Assembly: GCA_964428355.1 (NCBI GenBank)
Contig: CAYRYU010000145.1
Location: 1-14,748 of the forward strand
Direction: 5' to 3'
Source of the DNA: CAYRYU01 sp964428355
Lineage (GTDB): Bacteria > Muiribacteriota > Ozemobacteria > Ozemobacterales > Ozemobacteraceae
Length of the DNA stretch: 14,748 bases
The position numbers and the translations under genes were made by a program. Positions 1 to 6,159 of this stretch are shown here, piece after piece (position 1 is the stretch's first letter; each line of letters begins with the position of its first letter). The notes beneath the pieces are model-generated. The model ran no database searches and was not told where the DNA came from. It was given only the letters and a program-made list of their open reading frames with translations.

Positions 1-755
1 TCCTTGCGGGCCTGGCGGGCAAACGTGACCCGTCGGAAATCAAGAAGGCCCAGAAAAGCTCGCTCAGGAGGATGCTCGCACAGGCGGGGTATCCGGGCGG
101 GCTGACGGTCGGCGAGTTCGTCGTCATCCAGAACCTCACGCGCGTCGTTCTTCCCGCCCTGGGAGTCGCCGCCGGAGTGATCATGGGCTGGGCACCCAAT
201 CTTCTGGTCCTCGGGGGAACCGTGGGCCTCATGCTCGGGATCCTGATTCCCCGGATGTACCTGCAGCGCGCCGTCGCGGGCCGTCTCCACGGTATCCAGA
301 GGCAGCTTCCCGACGTTCTCGATCTTCTGACGGTCTGCGTCGAGGCCGGCCTCGGGTTCGACGCCGCCTGCGACAAGGTCGTCGAGAAGATGCGCGGCCC
401 CATCCCCGACGAGTTCAGCCTCGTGCTGCGCCAGATCCGGATGGGCCAGGCACGCCGCGACGCTTTCAAGGACATGGGCGACCGGGTGGGCCACCCCGAC
501 CTTTCGGCCTTCGTATCCGCCCTTGTGCAAGCCGACCAGCTGGGTGTTTCGATCGGCCAGGTCCTCCGCGTCCAGTCCGATCAGCTGCGCGACAAGCGGC
601 GGCAGCGCGCGGAAGAGGAAGCGGCAAAGGCCCCGGTCAAGATGATGATCCCGCTGGTTTTCTTCATCTTCCCCAACGTCGGCATAGTCATCGGATGCCC
701 CGCGGCATTCCAGATCGTGGACGAGATGTCGAAAGCGAACCTGGGCGGAAAATGA
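1..755 (+). CDS. tadC: TadC-like type II secretion F-domain platform protein (5' end outside window)
   Basis: The reading frame is open from position 3 to a TGA at 753-755, so about 250 C-terminal residues are visible. The ATG at 72 is probably internal, since the frame continues upstream without a stop. TadC is an inner-membrane platform protein of Tad (Flp) pili and works with TadB and the TadA ATPase to assemble the fibre. Two membrane segments lie near positions 130-250. They are followed by the cytoplasmic four-helix T2SSF domain, whose family signature is LPDVLDLLTVCVEAGLGFD with a downstream QADQLGVSIGQVLR. A C-terminal membrane segment begins with PLVFFIFPNVGIVIG. The family pattern (VEAGLGFDAA, then LG-S-I and an R-rich helix) fits TadC better than TadB. 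The TadA gene lies downstream at 3232 rather than upstream as in many tad operons. The family call is sound; the TadC/TadB distinction is inference. Confidence 0.85.
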   Translation, partial: LAGLAGKRDPSEIKKAQKSSLRRMLAQAGYPGGLTVGEFVVIQNLTRVVLPALGVAAGVIMGWAPNLLVLGGTVGLMLGILIPRMYLQRAVAGRLHGIQRQLPDVLDLLTVCVEAGLGFDAACDKVVEKMRGPIPDEFSLVLRQIRMGQARRDAFKDMGDRVGHPDLSAFVSALVQADQLGVSIGQVLRVQSDQLRDKRRQRAEEEAAKAPVKMMIPLVFFIFPNVGIVIGCPAAFQIVDEMSKANLGGK

Positions 756-847
756 CGATGAATGATCTCGAACGAGCGGCCCCTCCCCGGGCCGGGCAAA
801 ATGGTTTGAAATCCCCCGTTTCAGATACGGAAAGGAGACTACAGGTT

Positions 848-2398
848 ATGGATCGAACGGTGAATCCCCGCTGGAGAGTATGGTTCTTCATGGTTCTCGG
901 TTGCGTCGTCCTGGGCGGCCTTCTCGCAGGGTGCGGCAGCAACAACCCCGCAGGCCCGGCCAACGCGGTGGCCTCGACCACGGGGGCCTCGGTGACCAAC
1001 GCATCCACGACGACAAACCTCACGGTTTACGGAACCGTATTGATTTCCTCAGGCCTCAGCGGAGGAACCGCTGACGGTTATGGGGAATCGCTCAAGAGTT
1101 TTGTCGTTACGATCGACGGCAAAACGCAGGCTTCCACCAACCCCGACGAAAAGGGGAATTTCCAATTCAGAAACATTCCTTCGGGGATCTACAAGTTTTC
1201 GGTAACAACTCCTTCCAGGTTTGCGGGGACGAGTTTCTTCGTCGAAATTCCCTCTACCGGAATGGGTTTCAATGTTCCCAATGTATTCATCTTGGATTCG
1301 AAGGATGTGCAATCGATCCCAACGATGGATATCAAGGGAAAGCTCATATCTCCCCTCGACGGGAAGGCACTGAGCGTCGCCCAAGTCATACTCGATGGTG
1401 ACGTAGGAAGAAGCACCGTCAGCGACGGGTTCGGGTATTTCTACCTCCCTTACATCGCCAGCGGTTCGCATGTTCTCTTCATTTCAAAGCCGGGATTGGT
1501 GGCCTCGTTTAGCGTTCCGTTCAAGATTATCGGCCGGGACGGGCAAGCCAATGCCGATTCGATCTCTTTCATGGGAAAGACCGTCAATTCAGCCGCCAAC
1601 AACGAAAACGACGCAGACCCTGCCTCCAGGGGCCTCGTTCGTTTGGGGGACATGGGAACCATCAGCCTCACCTACGATCTGACCAAGTCGGCTAACCTCA
1701 TCGGAACCGTCTATCAGTTTGTCAAGAATTCCCGCGGGGAAATCACCGACCAGAAGACTTTCGTCCCCTTCTATACCTTCCAACTCTGGACCACTGATCC
1801 TGACAAGATCTCCCATTTCTACCAATGGGTCGTCACCGATGCCTCGGGAACCTGGAAAGTGGATAATATTCCCACCCCGAGCGGCTGGTCATGGTCGGCC
1901 ATGTGCAGTGCGGCGTCAATCCAATACATTTACGATCCAACGTCGGGAGAACTCAAAGGCAGCAGGATCGTGGCTACCGCCCCCTACGATACGAACGGAG
2001 ATGGGAATTTTGAGATTCCGCCCCATTTGACCACGTCAAATTATGTGCTCGAGGCGGGAAAGACGACTGTCATGGATCTTGTTGTTCCTCCCACCCTTTC
2101 CAACCTGGGCGTTCCCTCAACAGTAACCTCGTTCGCCCCAAATCCCATCGTCAGAGGCCAAGCGCTGACGATCAACGGCAGGGATTTCGGAAACGATGTC
2201 AACGTCGCCCTGGGGCAAATCTACTTCTTCTCAGCCGGCGGAGTTTCCACGGTTCTTGCTGGAAACGCGATCACCTCATGGTCCGATACCCAGATCAAGG
2301 TCGCGGTCCCCGGTACGATGCCCCTCGGAAGCGCGCAGATGGCGATCTGGGCCAACAGCCGATTCAGCGCATCCCAAACCGTCACGATCTCAAACTGA
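848..2398 (+). CDS. Large lipoprotein with carboxypeptidase-regulatory-like and IPT/TIG domains
   Basis: The protein has 516 residues. I chose the ATG at 848 because AAAGGAG (831-837) lies ten bases upstream and the product then begins with a good lipoprotein signal: basic n-region, hydrophobic core, and lipobox LAGC with the lipidated Cys at residue 29. The frame extends further upstream, but those starts would bury the signal peptide. After a Ser/Thr/Ala-rich linker come about three beta-sandwich repeats resembling carboxypeptidase regulatory domains (near residues 55-150, 160-230 and 280-350; typical pieces are GNFQFRNIPSGIYKFSV and GYFYLPYIASGSHVL). The C-terminal 95 residues or so resemble an IPT/TIG domain (SFAPNPIVRGQALTINGRDFG, then WSDTQIKVAVP). 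Such domains usually serve cell-surface binding or structural roles. It follows tadC by 92 bases and ends at a strong terminator, so it may be a surface part of the pilus locus. The middle of the gene looks less GC-rich than its neighbours. The exact function is unknown. Confidence 0.8.
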   Translation: MDRTVNPRWRVWFFMVLGCVVLGGLLAGCGSNNPAGPANAVASTTGASVTNASTTTNLTVYGTVLISSGLSGGTADGYGESLKSFVVTIDGKTQASTNPDEKGNFQFRNIPSGIYKFSVTTPSRFAGTSFFVEIPSTGMGFNVPNVFILDSKDVQSIPTMDIKGKLISPLDGKALSVAQVILDGDVGRSTVSDGFGYFYLPYIASGSHVLFISKPGLVASFSVPFKIIGRDGQANADSISFMGKTVNSAANNENDADPASRGLVRLGDMGTISLTYDLTKSANLIGTVYQFVKNSRGEITDQKTFVPFYTFQLWTTDPDKISHFYQWVVTDASGTWKVDNIPTPSGWSWSAMCSAASIQYIYDPTSGELKGSRIVATAPYDTNGDGNFEIPPHLTTSNYVLEAGKTTVMDLVVPPTLSNLGVPSTVTSFAPNPIVRGQALTINGRDFGNDVNVALGQIYFFSAGGVSTVLAGNAITSWSDTQIKVAVPGTMPLGSAQMAIWANSRFSASQTVTISN

Positions 2399-2416
2399 GC
2401 GGTTCGAAGAAAACTT

Positions 2417-2448
2417 CGGGGCACGGTCCTTCGTGCCCCGTTTTTTTT
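2417..2448 (+). terminator. Rho-independent terminator after the lipoprotein gene
   Basis: A perfect 9-bp stem (CGGGGCACG at 2417-2425 with CGTGCCCCG at 2432-2440) closes a six-base loop and is followed by eight T residues (2441-2448). It begins 18 bases after the stop codon. A smaller CGAAG/CTTCG hairpin lies just upstream at 2405-2418. This is a textbook terminator and should end the tadC-lipoprotein transcript before the opposing cassette. Confidence 0.92.
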
Positions 2449-2475
2449 CGAAAAGGAATCCCCGGAAATCGAACG

Positions 2476-2501
2476 AAAAGCGCCCGGTCAGGGGACCGGG
2501 C
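2476..2501 (-). terminator. Likely terminator for the leftward nucleotidyltransferase gene
   Basis: GCCCGGTC (2482-2489) and GACCGGGC (2494-2501) form an 8-bp perfect stem with a four-base loop. Read on the minus strand it is followed by GC and then TTTT (complement of 2476-2479). It lies about 40 bases past the nucleotidyltransferase stop. The T tract is short, so it is weaker than the converging terminator at 2417-2448. Confidence 0.5.
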
Positions 2502-2541
2502 CTGCAACGGAGATTTCAAATGGGCAGTGCGGGTGGGAGGG

Positions 2542-2985
2542 TCAGGGGAGCTCTTCCAGGTCGGCAAGATCCTTAAGCCGCCCAGCCGCCTTCTTGTTCG
2601 TTTTCAGATCCTCGAGGGAGATTATCCCAACGGGGCACCCGTCCAACTCCGCCACGACACGTCGGGCGAAACATCTGGAGAACTCCCCGCCGGAAATGGT
2701 TGTCATGATTTCCACCCGCAGGGGCGGATTCCCGAGACGGATCACTTTCCGTTCGTCGAGAAAAAGGCCCGGCTCGAGACCGGGAAGGTCGAAACCGAAG
2801 GTTTTCAAGGCGGTGACAATCCGGGACGCATTTTCCCGAGTTCGGGAAACCCAGAGATCCAGATCGATTGTGGCACGCGGATAGCCATGGAACCCCACGG
2901 CGTAGCCGCCGATCACGAGGTAATCAACTCCATTCTCGTTGAACAACCTCAAAAGATCTTTGAAGTCCGGGGGAAGAACCATCAT
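2542..2985 (-). CDS. DUF6036-like nucleotidyltransferase (Pol-beta fold)
   Basis: This 147-residue protein has the minimal nucleotidyltransferase layout. A GGYA turn lies at residues 26-29, and HGYPRATIDLDLWV follows, with metal-binding acidic residues at Asp41 and Asp43. The third acidic position is probably Glu92 in RVEIMTTISG. The C-terminal LKTNKKAAGRLKDLADLEEL (about 127-146) is the signature of small nucleotidyltransferases usually listed as DUF6036 or AbiEii-related. Relatives transfer nucleotides to protein or RNA targets, and some act in toxin-antitoxin or phage-defence modules; the substrate here is unknown. The start overlaps the end of the small upstream gene by about 60 bases, which suggests translational coupling. 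Two adjacent ATG codons (2983-2985 and 2980-2982) are possible starts, with only a weak GAAGGG-like ribosome site. The cassette lies antisense between tad genes. Confidence 0.8.
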   Translation of the reverse strand: MMVLPPDFKDLLRLFNENGVDYLVIGGYAVGFHGYPRATIDLDLWVSRTRENASRIVTALKTFGFDLPGLEPGLFLDERKVIRLGNPPLRVEIMTTISGGEFSRCFARRVVAELDGCPVGIISLEDLKTNKKAAGRLKDLADLEELP

Positions 2986-3079
2986 ATCCGAATTTCACCC
3001 TTCGCATCAGCTCGAGCGCTTCCAGACGCTGGACTGGGGGAAGAGACCACCAGAATTCCCTATCGGATGCGTTCTCCCC
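2924..3079 (-). CDS. Small conserved partner of the nucleotidyltransferase (N-terminus in gap)
   Basis: Reading leftward out of the gap, an open frame gives 51 residues before a TGA (complement of 2924-2926). The visible part includes REFWWSLPPVQRLEALELMR and ends SPGLQRSFEVVQREWS. From memory, small proteins with a (D/E)-x-W-(x)3-P-P-x-x-R-L-x-A-(L/V)-E motif, followed by a GLQR-V-x-x-V(V/I) tail, are often encoded directly before DUF6036-type nucleotidyltransferases. The arrangement here, with a 62-base overlap, matches that. The start codon lies inside or beyond the 100-N gap. The function of the family is not known to me; an antitoxin-like or adaptor role is speculation. It is too short and truncated for ordinary gene calling. 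Confidence 0.6.
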   Translation of the reverse strand, partial: GENASDREFWWSLPPVQRLEALELMRRVKFGYDGSSPGLQRSFEVVQREWS

Positions 3080-3179
3080 NNNNNNNNNNNNNNNNNNNNN
3101 NNNNNNNNNNNNNNNNNNNNNNNNNNNNNNNNNNNNNNNNNNNNNNNNNNNNNNNNNNNNNNNNNNNNNNNNNNNNNNN
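3080..3179. other. Assembly gap (100 N)
   Basis: This is a placeholder of unknown true length. It hides the start of the small leftward gene and probably the divergent promoters for that cassette and for tadA. The flanks share nothing longer than a few C residues, so unlike the gap at 9188 it cannot simply be closed by overlap. Confidence 0.95.
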
Positions 3180-3231
3180 CCCCCGATTCCCCGGCAAAGA
3201 GAATCTTTCCAGAATCTAAGGAGGTTCGGTC

Positions 3232-4602
3232 ATGGGTGGTCTGTTGTCTCGTCTGAACGAAGAAAAGAAATCCACGGAAAAATCAGGGATCCTCGAATCG
3301 GCGCATACCCGGGAGATAACCGGGTTCGAAAGGCTGAAGGACAAGGTCCACACCAAGTTGATCGACGAGATGCCCCAGGCGATCATGGTCGAGACCAACC
3401 AGGAGAAGAAGCGGGGCATGCTCCGCGACCGCATCCACATGGTTGCCGGCGAAGAGAGCCCCAAGCTGGGCGTGACTCTCTCCCCCAGGGAAATGGAAAC
3501 CCTGACCACGATCCTTCTGGATGACATGATCGGGTTCGGCCCGATCCAGCGCCTCCTCGACGAGGAGGACATCTCGGAAGTCATGGTGAACGGCCCATAC
3601 CAGATCTACTTCGAAAAGAAGGGCAAGCTCATCCTCTCCGACATCAAGTTCAAGGACAACGATCACGTCATGCGGATCATCGAGCGCATCGTGGCACCCA
3701 TAGGCCGCCGAATCGACGAATCCGTCCCCTACGTCGACGCCCGTCTTCCCGACGGATCGCGCGTCAACGCGATCATCCCGCCCCTCGCGCTGAACGGGCC
3801 GACCATCACCATCCGGAAATTCAAGAAGGAAGCCCTCGGAATAGCCGACCTGGTCAGATTCGGAACCCTCAGCGAGGAGATGGCCAAGTTCCTTGAAGTC
3901 TGCATCAAATGCCGGCTGAACTGCGTCGTGTCGGGTGGTACCGGTTCGGGGAAAACCACCACGCTCAACATCCTCAGCTCGTTCATTCCCGAGGACGAAC
4001 GGATCATCACCTGCGAGGACGCCGCCGAACTTCAGCTTCGCCAGCCTCACGTGGTGCGCCTCGAAACCCGGCCGGCCAACATCGAAGGCAAGGGCGCGGT
4101 CCCGATGCGGGAACTGATCAAGAACACCCTCCGAATGAGGCCCGAACGCGTCATCGTCGGGGAGTGCCGCGGCGGCGAAGCCCTCGACATGCTCCAGGCC
4201 ATGAACACCGGCCATGACGGATCACTGACCACGGGCCACGCCAACACCCCCCGCGACATGCTCTCACGTCTCGAGACGATGGTCCTGATGGCCGGCATGG
4301 ACCTCCCCGTCCGCGCCATCCGCGAGCAGATCTCCTCCGCGGTCCACCTGATCATCCAGCAGTCCCGTCTCAAGGACGGCTCCCGCAAGATCACCTACCT
4401 GACCGAGATCCAGGGCATGGAAGGCGACAAGATCGTCATGCAGGACATCTTCCGCTTCGAGCAGAGCGGCGTTGACGAGAAGGGCAAGATCATCGGACGG
4501 TTGAAGCCCACCGGCATCCGGCCGAAGTTCGCCTCGAAGTTCGAGGAATCCGGCATCCACCTTCCCCCGAACATCTTCACCGACACCAGCAAGGGCTGGT
4601 AA
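3232..4602 (+). CDS. tadA: TadA/CpaF secretion ATPase of the Tad pilus
   Basis: This complete 456-residue hexameric ATPase powers Tad pilus assembly at the inner membrane. AAGGAGG (3218-3224) lies seven bases before the ATG. The N-terminal domain (about 80-200) carries the CpaF signature GFGPIQRLLDEEDISEVMVN and ARLPDGSRVNAIIPPLALNG. The ATPase core has Walker A GGTGSGKT (235-242), an Asp-box region around ITCEDAAEL (259-267), Walker B RVIVGECRGGEALDML (306-321) and the His box GHDGSLTTGHAN (327-338). All catalytic elements are intact and the length is normal. Its platform partner tadC lies upstream, separated by the lipoprotein gene and the leftward cassette, so tadA must be transcribed separately, probably from a promoter inside the gap at 3080-3179. 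An inverted repeat follows the stop. Confidence 0.95.
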   Translation: MGGLLSRLNEEKKSTEKSGILESAHTREITGFERLKDKVHTKLIDEMPQAIMVETNQEKKRGMLRDRIHMVAGEESPKLGVTLSPREMETLTTILLDDMIGFGPIQRLLDEEDISEVMVNGPYQIYFEKKGKLILSDIKFKDNDHVMRIIERIVAPIGRRIDESVPYVDARLPDGSRVNAIIPPLALNGPTITIRKFKKEALGIADLVRFGTLSEEMAKFLEVCIKCRLNCVVSGGTGSGKTTTLNILSSFIPEDERIITCEDAAELQLRQPHVVRLETRPANIEGKGAVPMRELIKNTLRMRPERVIVGECRGGEALDMLQAMNTGHDGSLTTGHANTPRDMLSRLETMVLMAGMDLPVRAIREQISSAVHLIIQQSRLKDGSRKITYLTEIQGMEGDKIVMQDIFRFEQSGVDEKGKIIGRLKPTGIRPKFASKFEESGIHLPPNIFTDTSKGW

Positions 4603-4620
4603 TCCGCACCACAACCCCGG

Positions 4621-4698
4621 AAAGAAACCGGCCACGGATTTTCCGGATGACACGGAACGAACCCGTCGAATCCGCCAGATTCGTGGCCGGTTTCTTTT
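4621..4698 (+). terminator. Long inverted repeat with T tract after tadA, probable terminator
   Basis: AAAGAAACCGGCCACG (4621-4636) is exactly complementary to 4682-4697, giving a 16-bp stem. A few A-U/G-U pairs extend it inward, and a smaller hairpin (TTCCG 4641-4645 with CGGAA 4653-4657) sits in the loop. The 3' arm ends in TTTCTTTT, so the hairpin can act as a terminator on the plus strand. The 5' arm starts AAAGAAA, so it could also work on the minus strand. It starts 18 bases after the tadA stop. The 45-base loop is unusually long for a simple intrinsic terminator. Confidence 0.6.
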
Positions 4699-4756
4699 CA
4701 GGGTACAAAGGAAATTGATCCCCAATGGCTGAGAGAAATGCCACCGAGGCACGGAG

Positions 4757-4856
4757 NNNNNNNNNNNNNNNNNNNNNNNNNNNNNNNNNNNNNNNNNNNN
4801 NNNNNNNNNNNNNNNNNNNNNNNNNNNNNNNNNNNNNNNNNNNNNNNNNNNNNNNN
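4757..4856. other. Assembly gap (100 N) inside the DUF192 gene
   Basis: This placeholder has unknown length. With exactly 100 N, the candidate DUF192 start at 4725 and the visible C-terminal frame do not match. A true length leaving remainder 2 on division by 3 would join them. The flanking sequences show no shared overlap. Confidence 0.95.
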
Positions 4857-5083
4857 TGCTGATCTCGCCCTGCACATCGATCCACATGATGTTCATGAGA
4901 TACGCGATCGACGCGCTGTTCCTCGACGAGGGGAACAAGGCGGTGGGAGTCTACCATTCCCTCCCGCCCTGGATCGGCATTTCGGGCTGGCACAGGGATG
5001 CAGCGAAGGTTGTCGAGTTGCCCGCGGGCACTCTCAAAAGGCTCGGAATCGAAGCCGGATCGACCCTCTCGGTCAGGGAATGA
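4857..5083 (+). CDS. DUF192 family protein (N-terminus in gap)
   Basis: From codon 4859 to the TGA at 5081-5083 about 74 residues are visible. They match the C-terminal half of DUF192: SPCTSIHMMFMRYAIDALFL, then a DEGNKAVGVY strand, PWIGISGWHRDAAKVVEL, and the closing PAGTLKRLGIEAGSTLSV. DUF192 proteins are small beta-rich domains of unknown function that in my recollection are often found beside Tad pilus genes, which suits the position after tadA. The N-terminal half (about 45 residues) is lost in the gap. A plausible start is the ATG at 4725, which gives MAERNATEAR and resembles the family opening, with GGA at 4710-4712 as a weak ribosome site. No lipoprotein or membrane signal can be seen in the visible part. 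The last 11 bases overlap the convergent RidA gene. Confidence 0.8.
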
Positions 5084-5456
5084 CCGCGACCATCTCGATT
5101 TCGACCAGGGAATCCTTGGGAAGCCGCGCGACCTGGACGGTCGATCGTGCAGGCGGTTCCTTCTGGAAGCTGGCGGCGTAGATCTCGTTCACCGCGCCGA
5201 AGTTTCCCATGTCCGAGAGGAAGATGACGGTTTTGACCACATGGGCGAAATCCGTTTTCGCGGCTTTCAGGACCGCTTCGAGATTGGCCATGACCTGGCG
5301 GGTCTGGCCGGCGATGTCCTTGGCTTCGATGTTTCCCGAGGCTGGAACGATAGGGATCTGCCCTGACGTGAAAACCAGGTTTCCCGCCACGACGGCCTGG
5401 GAATAGGGCCCGATAGCCGCGGGAGCTTTGTCCGTCTGGATGACCGATTTCTTCAT
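5073..5456 (-). CDS. ridA: RidA family enamine/imine deaminase
   Basis: This complete 127-residue protein is collinear with RidA/YjgF. RidA hydrolyses reactive 2-aminoacrylate-type enamines and imines released by PLP enzymes, yielding a ketoacid and ammonia, in the cytoplasm as a trimer. Diagnostic parts are APAAIGPYSQAVVAGNLVFTS (about 11-31; split at Tyr18), the central SGQIPI, and the C-terminal PARSTVQVARLPKDSLVEIE. The last contains Arg104, equivalent to the substrate-carboxylate-binding Arg105 of the E. coli protein, and Glu120. AGGAGG (complement of 5465-5470) lies eight bases before the start. It is transcribed leftward toward the DUF192 gene, whose 3' end overlaps it by 11 bases, and divergently from the gene at 5595. 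Nothing suggests an unusual function. Confidence 0.95.
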   Translation of the reverse strand: MKKSVIQTDKAPAAIGPYSQAVVAGNLVFTSGQIPIVPASGNIEAKDIAGQTRQVMANLEAVLKAAKTDFAHVVKTVIFLSDMGNFGAVNEIYAASFQKEPPARSTVQVARLPKDSLVEIEMVAVIP

Positions 5457-5486
5457 CTTTGAAACCTCCTGGAATCGAATGGGACA

Positions 5487-5515
5487 ACTATACCGCTAAC
5501 ATTTCGAGGGGGCAA
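5487..5515 (-). promoter_or_regulatory. Candidate sigma70-type promoter for ridA
   Basis: On the minus strand TTGCCC (complement of 5510-5515) and TATAGT (complement of 5487-5492) are separated by 17 bases. The -10 matches consensus at five of six positions and the -35 at four of six. It lies about 30 bases upstream of the ridA start codon. No experimental support. Confidence 0.45.
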
Positions 5516-5537
5516 ATGGAAATATGGGATTGGTGAA

Positions 5538-5567
5538 TTGATCTCCGGCGTCCTTTGGGAGTAGAAT
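5538..5567 (+). promoter_or_regulatory. Candidate sigma70-type promoter for the 5595 operon
   Basis: TTGATC (5538-5543) and TAGAAT (5562-5567) are separated by 18 bases, with four and five matches to the -35 and -10 consensus. It lies 27 bases before the ATG at 5595, leaving a very short leader that still holds AAGGAG (5583-5588). It would drive the exported-protein/TPR/dapF gene run. Confidence 0.4.
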
Positions 5568-5594
5568 GGGGGAACGTCACCCAAGGAGTCGAAC

Positions 5595-6143
5595 ATGGCG
5601 CGTTTCCGCCTTCCCCTTCTCGTCCTTCTCGCCGGAATCCTTTTGGCGAGCGGGTTCTCGGCTTTCGCTGTCCAGGAGATCAAGGAACGTCTTCTCATCA
5701 CGGCTTTTCTGCGTGAGAACCTCACGGGTCTGAAGCAGCTTTTCCGGACCTCCCACGACATGATCCAGGAGGCGAAACCCTTCGGGAACCGTCATCATCA
5801 GAATCGTTACCGGTTCTCGCCGGGTGAGAAGAACGGCAGGCTCATCCTGAGCACGGCGCGAGCCATGAGCGCCCGTTTCCGGCTTCTCCAGGGCACCCTC
5901 TGCTACGCCCCGATGCAGGGCCGGGACGAGCTTTTCAAGATCATTCTCGAAAGTCTCGACCAGATCGTGACATTCGGGAAACGCGGTCTGCGGGCTGTCA
6001 AGGACGGCAACTACGCCCTCTATATGGCATCCGCCCAAGGAATCGAAAAAGAGGCGTTTTCGATCGATCTCCGGATGAAGGACCTGGAGGTTCAGATCAA
6101 CAAATCGATCGCGGCAACGGATGCCATGAAGGAAGACCTTTGA
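5595..6143 (+). CDS. Small exported helical protein of unknown function
   Basis: The 182-residue product is not recognised as a member of a named family. A cleavable signal peptide is clear: basic MARFR, a leucine-rich core, and an AFA motif at residues 23-25 with likely cleavage before VQEIK. The mature part looks mostly alpha-helical and charged (for example LRENLTGLKQLFRTSHDMIQ and IEKEAFSIDLRMKDLEVQIN), with no membrane segment and a single cysteine in the TLCYAPM region. AAGGAG (5583-5588) lies six bases before the ATG. It heads a closely packed operon, with the TPR gene starting 16 bases after its stop. The shared export signals suggest that this protein and the TPR protein work together in the periplasm. 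It could be a four-helix-bundle sensor or adaptor, but the sequence alone does not show this. Confidence 0.75.
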   Translation: MARFRLPLLVLLAGILLASGFSAFAVQEIKERLLITAFLRENLTGLKQLFRTSHDMIQEAKPFGNRHHQNRYRFSPGEKNGRLILSTARAMSARFRLLQGTLCYAPMQGRDELFKIILESLDQIVTFGKRGLRAVKDGNYALYMASAQGIEKEAFSIDLRMKDLEVQINKSIAATDAMKEDL

Positions 6144-6159
6144 TCCGAAGGAGGAAGGA

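Noticed and set aside
777..794. CGGCCC/GGGCCG hairpin between tadC and the lipoprotein gene as a terminator
   Set aside because: The 6-bp stem is not followed by a T tract, and such pairings are expected by chance in GC-rich DNA.
695..847. Upstream start codons for the lipoprotein gene
   Set aside because: They lie partly inside tadC or would place about 30-50 residues before a good lipoprotein signal. The ATG at 848 has both the ribosome site and the signal peptide.
2278..3219. Plus-strand open frame crossing the terminator, the nucleotidyltransferase cassette and the gap
   Set aside because: It crosses a strong terminator and lies antisense to a recognisable nucleotidyltransferase; its length depends on translated Ns.
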